Shown: positions 22,138-32,111 of the stretch, one piece after another
Layout of the letters: every line of letters begins with the position of its first letter
Numbering within the stretch: the stretch's first letter is position 1
Assembly (NCBI GenBank): GCA_044353855.1
Contig: JBILBF010000001.1
Coordinates: forward strand, 434,001 to 498,000
Origin: UKL13-3 sp044353855
GTDB lineage: Bacteria; Bacteroidota; Bacteroidia; UKL13-3
DNA length: 64,000 nt
Direction of reading: 5' to 3'
Position numbers and translations under genes: made by a program
The notes under the pieces: model-generated
Told to the model about the DNA's origin: nothing
Database searches by the model: none
The model's input: the letters and a program-made list of their open reading frames with translations, nothing else

Positions 22138-25002
22138 ATGACACAACGTAAAAAACTTTTCCTTCTGGATGGAATGGCCTTGGTATACCGTGCTTATTTT
22201 GCCTTTAGCCAGAACCCCCGTATCACTTCCTATGGTTTTAATACATCTGCAATATTTGGGTATGCCAATACTGTTTTAGATATTATCAAAAAAGAAAAAC
22301 CAACACATATTGGGGTTTCGTTTGATACATCAGAACCTACAGCAAGGCATGTTGAATATGAAGCATACAAAGCGCACCGTGAAGAAATGCCGGAAGACAT
22401 TTCGAAAGCATTGCCTTTTATTATGCGCCTTACCGAAGCCTTAAAAATCCCATTACTTATTCGTCCGGGTTTTGAAGCAGATGATATTATTGGAACACTC
22501 GCTAAAAAAGCAGAGTTGCAAAATTTTGATGTGTACATGATGACTCCTGATAAAGATTTTGGGCAATTGGTAAGCGAACATATTTTTATATACAAACCCG
22601 CACGTATGGGCAACGATTATGAAATTATGGGCGTTCCTGAAGTGCTCAAACGTTGGGAGATATCGGATGTAAACCAAGTAATTGATATTTTGGGAATGTG
22701 GGGAGATGCTGTAGATGGAATACCGGGAATACCGGGTATTGGCGAAAAAACAGCAAAGCTGTTGGTGCAAAAATATGGCAGTATGGAAGGGTTGTATGAA
22801 CATACGCATGAGCTCAAGGGCAAACAAAAAGAAAAAGTTGAAGCCAATAAAGAGCAAGCATTTTTGAGCAAACGCCTAGCCACCATCGACCTAAATGTCC
22901 CGATTGAATTGGAAGAAGAAAAGCTTGTTTTTGAACAAGCGGATAAAGAAGCATGCGAAGCGTTGTTTGCAGAGTTGGAGTTTAAAACAATGGCCAAGCG
23001 TGTATTTGGAACAACGGAGGAAAGTTCGTCCGCAGTCCGCAGACCGCAGTCCGTAGTTATGGGTCAACAGCCAACGACCAATAGCAATGCGTTTGATTTA
23101 TTCAATCAGGGCACAAATGAAACAAGTGCAATTGACAAAAGAGAGGCGGAGCTATCCGCAGATGAAATTCCTGCCACACCCAAAAACTCAGCTGATACGG
23201 TTCCGCACACCTATCATTTAATTGATAGCGCAGAAAAACGTGCGGCTTTAATTTCCGATTTATTACAGCAACCCGAAATGTGTTTTGATAGCGAAACAAC
23301 CAGTTTGGATGAATTGGTTGCCGAAGTTGTTGGTCTTTCGTTTTCATACAAAGTGGGGGAGGCATATTATGTTCCGTTCCCCGAAAATAGAGACGAAGCA
23401 CAAGCAATGATGTATGAGTTTAAACCCGTTTTTGAAAATGAAAACAGTGTAAAAATTGGTCAAAATATTAAATACGATTTAAGTGTTTTGAAAAATTATG
23501 GTATTTCATTAAAAGGAAAATGGTTTGATACCATGCTTGCGCATTATTTAATTGATGCTGACCTAAGACATGGAATGGATTTTTTAGCCAATAATTATTT
23601 GAATTATGCACCCATTTCCATTGAAACATTAATTGGCAAAAAAGGCAAAGGGCAATTAAGTATGCGCACGGTTGAACTCGAAAAAATAAAAGAGTATGCT
23701 GCTGAAGACGCGGATGTTACTTTGCAATTAAAAGAGTTGTTTGCGCCACAATTACCAGAGCGAAACGCACAAAAATTATTTGACGAAGTAGAAGTTCCAC
23801 TGATTGATGTACTCAATAATATGGAACGCGAAGGCATTAGGATAAATGCGCAATTTTTAAATGAATACTCTGTAGAATTGGCCAAAGAAATTGGCGTATT
23901 GGAAAAACGTATTCACGAATTAGCAGGGGTACATTTTAATATTGCTTCACCCAAACAACTAGGGGAAGTGTTGTTTGATCATTTAAAACTTGACCCTAAA
24001 GCCAAGAAAACAAAAACGGGTCAGTACCAAACGGGGGAAGAAATTTTACAAGGACTGAGTGAACACGAAATTGCAACATGTATTTTAGATGTACGCCAAT
24101 TACAAAAGTTAAAATCGACTTATGTGGATGCGTTGCCATTATTGGTAAAAGAGAAAACGGGTAGGGTTCACACTTCTTTTAACCAAGCTGTTGCGGCTAC
24201 GGGAAGACTTTCTTCTACGGATCCCAATGTGCAAAATATTCCAATCCGTACCGACAAAGGAAGGGAAATTCGCAAAGCATTTATTCCGCGCAATGAAGAG
24301 TTTGTATTGATGAGTGCAGATTATTCGCAAATAGAATTACGTGTAATTGCCAGTATGGCAAAAGAAGAAAACATGATTGAAGCGTTTAAAAATGGAGTAG
24401 ATATTCATACTGCAACAGCTTCCAAAGTGTATAATATTGAATTGGCAGAAGTAACAGGTGAGCAGCGAAGAAACGCAAAGGCAGTAAACTTTGGAATTAT
24501 TTATGGCCAATCAGCTTTTGGTCTTTCCCAAAATTTGGGTATTCCACGCAAAGAAGCAGCGGCTATAATTGAAGCTTATTTTGTACAATATCCACGTATC
24601 AAAAATTACATGAGTGATACCATTCATTTTGCACAAGAAAATGGATTTGTAGAAACCATACTAGGCAGAAGAAGGTATCTTAGAGACATTAATTCTAAAA
24701 ACTTTACCGTACGAGGATTTGCCGAACGAAACGCGATTAATGCGCCCATACAAGGAAGTGCAGCCGATATGATTAAAGTGGCGATGATTAAAATTAAAGC
24801 TGCTATGGAAAATCAGAAATCAGAAATTAAACAGTCAAAAATGATTTTGCAGGTACATGATGAGTTGTTATTTGATGTACATAAAACAGAAGTTGAAGCA
24901 ATGAAAAAACTGGTAAAATATGAAATGGAAAATGCCATGCAGTTAGAAGTACCTTTACAAGTAGAAGTGGGCGTTGGTGATAATTGGCTAGAAGCACATT
25001 AA
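22138..25002 (+). CDS. polA: DNA polymerase I
   Basis: 954 residues, full length. The 5'-3' exonuclease occupies about 1-290 (FLLDGMALVYRAYFAF, GFEADDIIG, TPDKDFGQLV, GIPGIPGIGEKTA). A 50-residue linker follows, then a 3'-5' exonuclease with intact catalytic acids (CFDSETTSL, and YAAEDADVTLQL), so proofreading should be active. The polymerase domain has motif A SADYSQIELRVIASM, motif B RRNAKAVNFGIIYGQ and motif C VHDELLFDV. It fills gaps and removes primers in replication and repair. The linker contains a GC-rich 7-bp tandem repeat (23028-23055) unlike the rest of the gene. Confidence 0.97.
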   Translation: MTQRKKLFLLDGMALVYRAYFAFSQNPRITSYGFNTSAIFGYANTVLDIIKKEKPTHIGVSFDTSEPTARHVEYEAYKAHREEMPEDISKALPFIMRLTEALKIPLLIRPGFEADDIIGTLAKKAELQNFDVYMMTPDKDFGQLVSEHIFIYKPARMGNDYEIMGVPEVLKRWEISDVNQVIDILGMWGDAVDGIPGIPGIGEKTAKLLVQKYGSMEGLYEHTHELKGKQKEKVEANKEQAFLSKRLATIDLNVPIELEEEKLVFEQADKEACEALFAELEFKTMAKRVFGTTEESSSAVRRPQSVVMGQQPTTNSNAFDLFNQGTNETSAIDKREAELSADEIPATPKNSADTVPHTYHLIDSAEKRAALISDLLQQPEMCFDSETTSLDELVAEVVGLSFSYKVGEAYYVPFPENRDEAQAMMYEFKPVFENENSVKIGQNIKYDLSVLKNYGISLKGKWFDTMLAHYLIDADLRHGMDFLANNYLNYAPISIETLIGKKGKGQLSMRTVELEKIKEYAAEDADVTLQLKELFAPQLPERNAQKLFDEVEVPLIDVLNNMEREGIRINAQFLNEYSVELAKEIGVLEKRIHELAGVHFNIASPKQLGEVLFDHLKLDPKAKKTKTGQYQTGEEILQGLSEHEIATCILDVRQLQKLKSTYVDALPLLVKEKTGRVHTSFNQAVAATGRLSSTDPNVQNIPIRTDKGREIRKAFIPRNEEFVLMSADYSQIELRVIASMAKEENMIEAFKNGVDIHTATASKVYNIELAEVTGEQRRNAKAVNFGIIYGQSAFGLSQNLGIPRKEAAAIIEAYFVQYPRIKNYMSDTIHFAQENGFVETILGRRRYLRDINSKNFTVRGFAERNAINAPIQGSAADMIKVAMIKIKAAMENQKSEIKQSKMILQVHDELLFDVHKTEVEAMKKLVKYEMENAMQLEVPLQVEVGVGDNWLEAH
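23028..23055 (+). repeat. 7-bp tandem repeat in the polA linker
   Basis: Four consecutive units: GTCCGCA, GTCCGCA, GACCGCA, GTCCGTA. They encode SAVRRPQSV-type linker residues between the two exonuclease domains. The unit is GC-rich against an AT-rich gene and is not a multiple of three, so each unit is read in a different frame. Confidence 0.75.
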
Positions 25003-25084
25003 TTAGCTTTGTTCATGTAAGTCTGATATGCATCAGCAAGACACTGTCGATAAAAGCGAAAAAGTTAAATTGTAGGAATTATTT

Positions 25085-26173
25085 ATGCAAGAAATTGAAT
25101 TATTAAAACAAGAATATTTAGGCAACTCGGTGCTCGATTTTTGTATTTGTATTGCTATTTTATTGTTTGGTTTTTTACTCAAACGATTTGGCGCAACTTT
25201 TTTGAGCAAGCAGTCTTTTCGATTGTTTAAAGGCCTATCGGCCAACCAGCAATCAGAGCAGTTGGTTTTGCATATCCGCAAGCCAGTAGAGCAACTGCTT
25301 ACCTTAATTATAATTTATGTAGCATTTGAACGAATCACTTTTCCGGTATCATGGGATATAGATTCGATTGATAAATTTGGGCTAAGATGGTTTTTACTTA
25401 CCATTTGGATGATAGCTTTGTTTGTAACGATTGGCAAAGTTTTATTGAGGGCAACGGATTACTTTGGACATTTACTTTCTCACAGAGAAGAGTCGCCAAT
25501 TTCTCCTCAACTAGCTCATTTTATTAAAGAGCTAATTAAAGTATTTGTTTTCATTCTGATTGTTTTTGCAGGCTTGCGTTTTGTGTTTCATGTAAATATC
25601 ACCGCGTTGGTAGCATCATTAGGTATTGGGGGATTGGCGGTTGCTCTTGCTGCTCAAGATACACTAGCCAATTTGTTGGGCTCGTTTATTATTTATTTAG
25701 ATAAGCCATTTAAAGCAGGAGATTTAATTGAGTCGAATGATATTAAAGGAACGGTTGAACATGTTGGTTTTCGCACCACACGAATTCGCACTTTGGATAA
25801 AAGTTTACTTACGGTTCCTAATAAAAAAATTATTGATAACGCGCTCAATAATATCACGCTGAGCGAAGCAAGAAGAGTTCGATTTACGATTGGGCTTACA
25901 TATAATAGCAAGTCGACACAACTTTTAAGCATTATTGAAGATATTAAAAAGGCAATTGAACAACACCCCAAAATAAGTAAAGATTATACAGTACGATTTG
26001 ATGAGTTTGATAAAAGTTCGTTAAACATTTTAGTTATTTATTTTGTAATGAGCAATGAGTATGAAACAATGATTGAGGTGAAAGAAGCTATCAATTTAAA
26101 CGTAATGCATATTGTTGAGCAACATGGGTGTAGTTTCGCTTTTCCAACTCAAACTGTTTATGTAAAACAATGA
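25085..26173 (+). CDS. MscS-family mechanosensitive ion channel
   Basis: 362 residues. Four hydrophobic segments occur in the first 180 residues. The pore-lining TM3 and following beta domain are typical: ALVASLGIGGLAVALAAQDTLANLLGSFIIYLDKPFKAGDLIE, then GTVEHVGFRTTRIRTLDKSLLTVPNKKI. The C-terminal alpha/beta domain follows (RRVRFTIGLTYNSK). It is a small-conductance channel that releases solutes on hypo-osmotic shock in the inner membrane. Its TGA overlaps the ATG of the TatD gene (ATGA), so the two are coupled. Confidence 0.94.
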   Translation: MQEIELLKQEYLGNSVLDFCICIAILLFGFLLKRFGATFLSKQSFRLFKGLSANQQSEQLVLHIRKPVEQLLTLIIIYVAFERITFPVSWDIDSIDKFGLRWFLLTIWMIALFVTIGKVLLRATDYFGHLLSHREESPISPQLAHFIKELIKVFVFILIVFAGLRFVFHVNITALVASLGIGGLAVALAAQDTLANLLGSFIIYLDKPFKAGDLIESNDIKGTVEHVGFRTTRIRTLDKSLLTVPNKKIIDNALNNITLSEARRVRFTIGLTYNSKSTQLLSIIEDIKKAIEQHPKISKDYTVRFDEFDKSSLNILVIYFVMSNEYETMIEVKEAINLNVMHIVEQHGCSFAFPTQTVYVKQ

Positions 26174-26937
26174 TTTTAACAGATACACACGCACATTTAT
26201 ATGCTATTGAATTTGATGCCGATCGCAAAGCAATGATGGATCGGGCTTTTCAAAAACATGTTTCAAGAATGTTTTTACCCAATATTGATGTAAGCTCTAT
26301 TCAGCCTATGCTCAATTTGGTATGGGAGTATCCCGAAAACTGTTTTCCGATGATGGGGTTACATCCTTGTTCCGTTGACCAACATGTGGAAGCACATTTA
26401 TTTCAAATTCAAAAATGGTTTAAAAAGCGAACCTTTTATGCTGTAGGAGAAATTGGGTTGGATTTTTATTGGTCGATGGAATTTAAAGAACAACAACTTG
26501 TTGCGTTTAAAAAACAAATTCAATGGGCTATACAATATAATCTACCTATAAATATACACTCGCGCAATGCTACACCCGATTGTATCGCTGTTTTACAAGA
26601 AATGAAACACCCAAAGTTACGAGGCATTTTTCATTGCTTTAGCGGTACAGCAGATGAAGCACAACAAATAGTTGGTTTAGGATTTTATTTAGGAATAGGA
26701 GGCGTGCTTACCTTCAAAAATGGAGGGCTTGATAAAGCCATCGAAAATATACCTCTCGAAAAACTAGTATTGGAAACGGATGCACCTTATTTAGCGCCTG
26801 TACCTTATCGTGGCAAACGAAATGAAAGTACTTACCTATTGGAAATTGCACAAAAATTAGCCGAGCTAAAACAAACTACAGTTGAAAAAGTAGCATTGGT
26901 TACAACTGAAAACTCTAAAATAATTTTTGGCATTTAA
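26170..26937 (+). CDS. TatD-family metal-dependent deoxyribonuclease
   Basis: 255 residues of the amidohydrolase-fold TatD family. The N-terminal metal motif THAHL has His7 and His9. The remaining ligands are in AVGEIGLDFYW (Glu), INIHSRNA (His), GIFHCFSG (His) and LETDAPYLAP (Asp). TatD proteins are 3'-5' exonucleases acting on DNA and peroxide-damaged RNA. The start overlaps the MscS gene by four bases. The following 62 bases up to the converging TolC gene contain nothing I can call. Confidence 0.95.
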   Translation: MILTDTHAHLYAIEFDADRKAMMDRAFQKHVSRMFLPNIDVSSIQPMLNLVWEYPENCFPMMGLHPCSVDQHVEAHLFQIQKWFKKRTFYAVGEIGLDFYWSMEFKEQQLVAFKKQIQWAIQYNLPINIHSRNATPDCIAVLQEMKHPKLRGIFHCFSGTADEAQQIVGLGFYLGIGGVLTFKNGGLDKAIENIPLEKLVLETDAPYLAPVPYRGKRNESTYLLEIAQKLAELKQTTVEKVALVTTENSKIIFGI

Positions 26938-26999
26938 TAGTGGTTAGGGTTAAATATAGAATGAGGAAAATAAAAACAAAATGAGGAACAATTTTTTTA

Positions 27000-28397
27000 T
27001 TAATAAATAGAGTATAAAAGCCCATAAGAATATTCAACATCAAAGGCTGATTTTTTATTTTTATTGATGATTTCATTCAGTTTTATCTGTGCATTAATAT
27101 AGCTCATCTCTCTACTGTTTATCATAAACAAGGAGCTTTCTCCGGCATCAAACAATTGCTTTTCTGATTTCCATAGCTGCTCATAATTGAGTACGTTTTT
27201 ACTAAAAACTGTAATTTGAATTTTGTAATTATTAAATTCATTGATTACTGTTTTTGTTTTGTTTAACAACTCGTTTCGTTTGTTTTTGGTTTCAAATGAA
27301 ACATAATCAATTTTTATTTTGGTTAGTTGTAAATCCCCTCTTTCTTTTCTTAAAAGAACTGGAAATCCTACTGTTAACCCCCATTTGTAATTGTTAACAT
27401 AACCCGAGTTTAAATTTGAAGCATCAAATAAAGGATTAAAGTTTACGTTTAAGCTTGGCTTTAGTTTATCCTGTTTAAAGGATTTTTCTACTTGCAATTG
27501 TTTCAATTTAAAGTCATACACTTTTAAACTTGGATGTATATTTATTAAGCTATCTATATTCTCAACATATGAAAGCAGAAGGTCATCGGTTTCTTTATAT
27601 GATTCAGGAATAGTTTTATCCGTCAGCTCTATTGGAATATCGTTTTCAAGCCATAAAAAATTAGATAACAGCAATGATTTTGTTTTGTACTCAACTGATG
27701 CTACTTGTAAACTAATAATTCTATCTTGTAATTGTATGAGGGCTTCTACCGTATCAATCGGAGGTCTATCGCCAAAGGCCGTCATTTTTTTCACAGCTTC
27801 AACTCTCTCTTGGCCAATGGTTACTGCATTTTGATAAACCTTTAAATTTACATACGACAGATACCAATCCCAATATGCTTTTCCTGCTTTGTTCAGCAGT
27901 TCATTTAACAACAGGATTTTATCAAATTCGGATAATTCTTCAAATAGTTTTGCTTGTTTTAACGTTGCTCTTCTTTCATCAATAATTAAGCCTTGTAATA
28001 AAGGAACAGAAACCTGTGAATATAACAATCCATCAGTTGGAACATTGTTTTCTGGGTTTATAAATGAGCCTTGATTTTGTTCATATCCGGCTTTAATATC
28101 AATGCCAAACCAAGTAGGAACTTTAAATCCACCATTACCAAGTTCATAATAATTTTTAGCATCAAAATATTTATTATTAAACTCATAAAACAGTTTGGGG
28201 TCAAAACTTCCTCTCGCTAATAAGGTATTTGCATCTGCTGTTTTGCTAATTAAACTTGCTTGTTTTGCTAAGGGGTGGTTTAGTTTTACTACTTGTAAAA
28301 AGTTTGCTAAACTCAACTCCACTGTTGAGTCTGACTGACCTAAACAAGCTGTTGCAATTAACAAGAAAATCAGCGTACGACTAATTTTTGCTTTCAT
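27000..28397 (-). CDS. TolC-family outer-membrane protein of the TetR-controlled exporter
   Basis: 465 residues with a signal peptide (LIFLLIATACLGQSD). It begins ELSLANFLQVVKLNHPLAKQASLISKTADANTLLARGSFDPKLFYEFNNKYF, the pattern of Bacteroidota OEP proteins paired with HlyD-type adaptors. The usual repeated coiled-coil halves are present (VTIGQERVEAVKKMTAFGDRPPIDTVEALIQLQ; SEKQLFDAGESSLFMINSRE). It starts 17 nt inside the HlyD gene, so it is the fourth gene of the TetR-ABC-HlyD-TolC operon. It should form the outer-membrane exit duct. Confidence 0.92.
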   Translation of the reverse strand: MKAKISRTLIFLLIATACLGQSDSTVELSLANFLQVVKLNHPLAKQASLISKTADANTLLARGSFDPKLFYEFNNKYFDAKNYYELGNGGFKVPTWFGIDIKAGYEQNQGSFINPENNVPTDGLLYSQVSVPLLQGLIIDERRATLKQAKLFEELSEFDKILLLNELLNKAGKAYWDWYLSYVNLKVYQNAVTIGQERVEAVKKMTAFGDRPPIDTVEALIQLQDRIISLQVASVEYKTKSLLLSNFLWLENDIPIELTDKTIPESYKETDDLLLSYVENIDSLINIHPSLKVYDFKLKQLQVEKSFKQDKLKPSLNVNFNPLFDASNLNSGYVNNYKWGLTVGFPVLLRKERGDLQLTKIKIDYVSFETKNKRNELLNKTKTVINEFNNYKIQITVFSKNVLNYEQLWKSEKQLFDAGESSLFMINSREMSYINAQIKLNEIINKNKKSAFDVEYSYGLLYSIY

Positions 28398-29748
28398 CTG
28401 TTTTCTTCTCTTTTACTGAGGGCGTATTTGACGAATAATAATCAGGTGGAAATCCATTTATTTGACGCCACAGTTCATACCAAACAAATACTTCGTTTAA
28501 CAGGGTCATTGTGTTTGCCCCTGCCCCTAATCTAATTTCTTTTGGCCATTTCGGATAATTTTTATCATGAGCTACTAACACTCTATATTTACCATTTAAA
28601 CTAATAAAATTATCAATAGCAACAATTTCACCTCCGAAAGTTCCATAGGAAATGCCTGGCCAGCCTGAAAAAACGACTGATGGCCAACCATCAAATTGAA
28701 TTTGAACATGCTGGTGTTTTTTTAACAATGGAATATCCATTGGGTTAACATACATTTCAACAGCTAGTTCATATTCTGATGGCATAATACTAATGATTTC
28801 TTCACCTTCTTTAATTGTTTCACCAATTCCAGATTGAATAGCTTGTGTAATATAGCCATCTTGAGGTGCAAGAACATAATACATACCTGAACGCAAGCTG
28901 TAATTAACTACTTGATTTTGCAATTTAGACACTATTGCCTCTGCATCATACATATTTGATAGTGTTGCAAATTTTTCAGATTCAGCTTTAGCAATTTTAT
29001 CTTTATAATCTGCATTGATACTAAATAACTCAATTTGTGCATTGATAACTTCGTTTTTGCTGCTGATAAAATGATTCTCTTGTGCTATCGCTTTTACTTG
29101 GGTTTCTTGTAATTTTAATTTGCGTGTTTCCAATTCAGTCAACGATTTTAGTCCTCCCTTATACAATTCCTCCATTCGAATCAATTGCTCTTTAGCAATT
29201 TTATTGTTTAACAAAGCACCAGCCAATTCAACACTATCACTTTGTACCTTTAACCTAGCTTGGATGAGTTTATTTTGTGCCTGTTCAAATTTTAGCTTTC
29301 GAGAACGTATCATTGCATCAATTTGAACATCATTTGCCTGCACTTTTTCCATATACGACTTAACAGAAAACTCTTTTGATTTAAGTTGTTGTTCGGTGTT
29401 TTGAACAAGGTTTGGATCTAAATAAGCTTCTTTTGTTTCACTTATATATAAAATAGTATCTCCTCTTTTTACAAATTGTCCCTCTTGTACATACCATTTT
29501 TCAATTCTACCAGCAATAATAGAATGTATGGATTGTGGACGTTGGTTTGGCTTTAAGGCATTTACTTTTGCCATTGAACGGATGTTCTGTGTCCAGGGTA
29601 AAAAAAGAATAACTAAAAATATTCCTCCCACAGCATAGAGCATTTTAATAAGCTTCTTATTAATTGTTCGAGTAGAAATAAGCTTGAAAGAATTTAACTG
29701 TTCACTTCTTGATTTTTCTACTACTTTATTTTGTGTAATGTTTAGCAT
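28381..29748 (-). CDS. HlyD-family membrane-fusion protein
   Basis: 455 residues. A cytosolic N-terminus of about 35 residues precedes one membrane helix (LYAVGGIFLVILFLPW). Then come a lipoyl half (SIHSIIAGRIEKWYVQEGQFVKRGDTILYISE), a long helical hairpin at about 115-285, the second lipoyl half (YYVLAPQDGYITQAIQSGIGETIKEGEEI) and a C-terminal beta domain (VQIQFDGWPSV). The order is that of HlyD adaptors of type I secretion or peptide export rather than MacA. It lies 14 nt downstream of the ABC gene and overlaps the TolC gene by 17 nt. It should bridge the ABC protein and TolC. Confidence 0.93.
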   Translation of the reverse strand: MLNITQNKVVEKSRSEQLNSFKLISTRTINKKLIKMLYAVGGIFLVILFLPWTQNIRSMAKVNALKPNQRPQSIHSIIAGRIEKWYVQEGQFVKRGDTILYISETKEAYLDPNLVQNTEQQLKSKEFSVKSYMEKVQANDVQIDAMIRSRKLKFEQAQNKLIQARLKVQSDSVELAGALLNNKIAKEQLIRMEELYKGGLKSLTELETRKLKLQETQVKAIAQENHFISSKNEVINAQIELFSINADYKDKIAKAESEKFATLSNMYDAEAIVSKLQNQVVNYSLRSGMYYVLAPQDGYITQAIQSGIGETIKEGEEIISIMPSEYELAVEMYVNPMDIPLLKKHQHVQIQFDGWPSVVFSGWPGISYGTFGGEIVAIDNFISLNGKYRVLVAHDKNYPKWPKEIRLGAGANTMTLLNEVFVWYELWRQINGFPPDYYSSNTPSVKEKKTDESKN

Positions 29749-29762
29749 TTTTCTAACTGAAT

Positions 29763-31418
29763 TTAATTCAAAATGATTCCATCATTCATGCAAAGTATAA
29801 CATCCGAATGTTGTTGTAAATAACTATTATTAGAGATACAGATTAATGTCCAGCCATTTGTTTTATTTGTTATTGTATCGATGATTTTGTTACGAGTTTG
29901 TTCTTCAATAAAATCTAGGTGGTTTTCCAATAGCAGTAATTTAGGTTTATTGACAATGCTTCTTGCTAAGATTATCCGCTGTGTAATGCTTTTAGATAAT
30001 TTTTGTCCTGATAAATCAATTAACGTATCCAAACCTTTTGGCGATGATTTTATATAGTCTACTAAAAACATTTGTTCTATAGCCCATTGAACATCTTCTA
30101 AAGAAATAGATTCTCGACCCAGTGTAATGTTTTCAATTATTGTACCTTCAAAAATACTTTCTTCGGCCAATCCGTTTCCTATAACTTTATATAGTTCAGG
30201 AATATTATAATTACCTATTGGAAAACCATTGATGCAAACGTTGCCTGATTGAGGTTGGTATAATCCACTTATTAAATGAATCAAGGTTGATTTACCTGAG
30301 CCATTTTCACCAGTAATACAATAATTATGGTTAGCTTTAAAAAGGTAACTTGCACCATTAATAATAGGCTTTGACCTTCCAGGATAGGTAAAACGAAGGT
30401 CTTTAATATCTACTTCAATAGGATGTATAATCGCATGATTTAAGGTAGATGTTTCCGATATATCTTCTAGTTCTAAGTCTGTTACCTGTCCTAGTTTTTC
30501 AAGCGAAGTAAGTATATCAAAAACGTTGTCTAGGTTTATAATTATTTTTTCGGAAGAATCAATAACCAATAAAATGATGATTTCGGCAGCAACAAATTGT
30601 CCAATATTCATTTGTTGATCAATCACCAAAAAACCACCAACCGTTAACAATCCTAATGAAACGATTACTTTAAAAATTAGCAGTAGCGAATATTGTGTTT
30701 TAAGAATTTGAAAGTGATTTTCGCGAGACCTTAAATAACCCGTAACCCGCTCATCTGTTTTTGACTCAGGTAAATATGTAATACCTGCAAGTTTAAAGGA
30801 TTCTTTAGATTTTGCTAATTCCTCTAGCCATGATACTACTTTGTACTTATATTTTGATTCGTCTAAACTTGTTTGTAACCCTCTTTTCGTTGTAAACCGA
30901 ATAATACTATATACTAATATGATTAAAATAACACTTAATAAAATAAAGAAAGGGTGATAAATAGATAAAAGGATCAAACCAAAAATGATTTGAAGCAAAG
31001 CCGTTGGAAACTCGATTATAATTTTTGCAAGACTTTTTTGAAGCGTTAATACATCAAAAAATCGATTCATTAATTCAGGGGCATGATGTTTATATATTTC
31101 TTCAAACTTTATTTTAGGAATTCGATACGTAAAATCAAAAGCTGCTCTAGCAAAAATTCTTTGTTGAACAATTTCTGTTATGCGCATTTGCATAAGTTGC
31201 ATATATCCCCCCATGGCAATACCAAGTATCACAATAAATACAAGAACTATCCAAGAAGCAGAAACACTTCCTCCTTGAATTAAATTAATAATGGATTGAA
31301 TGCCTAGTGGCATCGATAATGCGATTAAGCCTTTAAATAATGCATACGTGTATATTTGGTATATTTCTTTATTATCGGGCTTAAGCATTAACCAAAAACG
31401 CTGGTACGGTGTTTTCAT
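29763..31418 (-). CDS. ABC exporter (fused membrane and ATPase domains) with degenerate ATPase motifs
   Basis: 551 residues. About 1-320 hold a six-helix type IV exporter domain, with no C39 peptidase domain at the N-terminus. The ATPase domain has a good Walker A, GENGSGKST (about 368-376). The other motifs deviate: the signature reads LSKSITQR where LSGGQxQR is expected (about 468-475), Walker B reads KLLLLENHLD (Asp to Glu, catalytic Glu to Asn), the H-loop reads ISNNS (His to Asn), and no clear Q-loop Gln is seen. It is second in the operon, with an ATGA overlap with tetR. I infer a tripartite exporter with HlyD and TolC; hydrolysis competence is uncertain. Confidence 0.9.
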   Translation of the reverse strand: MKTPYQRFWLMLKPDNKEIYQIYTYALFKGLIALSMPLGIQSIINLIQGGSVSASWIVLVFIVILGIAMGGYMQLMQMRITEIVQQRIFARAAFDFTYRIPKIKFEEIYKHHAPELMNRFFDVLTLQKSLAKIIIEFPTALLQIIFGLILLSIYHPFFILLSVILIILVYSIIRFTTKRGLQTSLDESKYKYKVVSWLEELAKSKESFKLAGITYLPESKTDERVTGYLRSRENHFQILKTQYSLLLIFKVIVSLGLLTVGGFLVIDQQMNIGQFVAAEIIILLVIDSSEKIIINLDNVFDILTSLEKLGQVTDLELEDISETSTLNHAIIHPIEVDIKDLRFTYPGRSKPIINGASYLFKANHNYCITGENGSGKSTLIHLISGLYQPQSGNVCINGFPIGNYNIPELYKVIGNGLAEESIFEGTIIENITLGRESISLEDVQWAIEQMFLVDYIKSSPKGLDTLIDLSGQKLSKSITQRIILARSIVNKPKLLLLENHLDFIEEQTRNKIIDTITNKTNGWTLICISNNSYLQQHSDVILCMNDGIILN

Positions 31419-32098
31419 GTGCTACTTTTTATAGATTGTAAACCAAGGTTAGTGTAAAATTTTGTAATATAATTAGCCGATTTTTGTTTGTTAGTTAAAC
31501 TAGGTAAATGCTCGGCAAAATAAACCTGCAGATGCGCCCCTTCAATGATAGTTGTTAAAAGCATATTGGGAAAAGGATAATTGGGGTTTATTTCCTTTAT
31601 TATTTCAGAGATACGCGCCACAAATTGTTTGTAATTTAAATAAGCCCCTTCTTTATTTGCTTTATCTACCTCTTTAGTTAAATAATATTTAGCGGATTCA
31701 GAAATTACAATGTGGTGTAGTTTTTTTAGGCTTATACCATCAACATTTAATGTTTCGTTAATATCGGTAGCAATTAAACTAATTGATTTTTCAAATCGAA
31801 GATCAGCAGATACAATATTGGTTGTTTCAAAAACCAAACGGTATTCCATTAGCCCCCAGTACCATGAAATTAAATAGGACAACAATTGATTTTTACTTTT
31901 AAAATAACGATAGATAGACGCCTCAGGCGAATCGATAACGATACCCAATTTTTTAAATGTAAATTTTTCAAATCCCATCTCACCAATCATTTCTACAGCA
32001 TTTAAAATGATTTTTTTTCCAAGCTTACTAGAAGAGGGCTCAATTAAATACAAGTTTTTGTTAACACTTATAATTAATGTAGATAAAAGGTTTTTCAT
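31415..32098 (-). CDS. TetR/AcrR-family regulator
   Basis: 227 residues. After a 25-residue lead comes the TetR helix-turn-helix, GKKIILNAVEMIGEMGFEKFTFKKLGIVIDSPEASIYRYFKSKNQLLSYL (about 27-77). The ligand-binding domain is all-helical and has no family-level hallmark. It is the first gene of the exporter operon and diverges from the SbtA-family permease. A perfect 37-bp palindrome sits 13 bp before its start and overlaps both predicted promoters, so it probably represses itself, the exporter genes and the permease. The inducer cannot be read from the sequence. Confidence 0.92.
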   Translation of the reverse strand: MKNLLSTLIISVNKNLYLIEPSSSKLGKKIILNAVEMIGEMGFEKFTFKKLGIVIDSPEASIYRYFKSKNQLLSYLISWYWGLMEYRLVFETTNIVSADLRFEKSISLIATDINETLNVDGISLKKLHHIVISESAKYYLTKEVDKANKEGAYLNYKQFVARISEIIKEINPNYPFPNMLLTTIIEGAHLQVYFAEHLPSLTNKQKSANYITKFYTNLGLQSIKSST

Positions 32099-32111
32099 TC
32101 ATGTTTTATTG

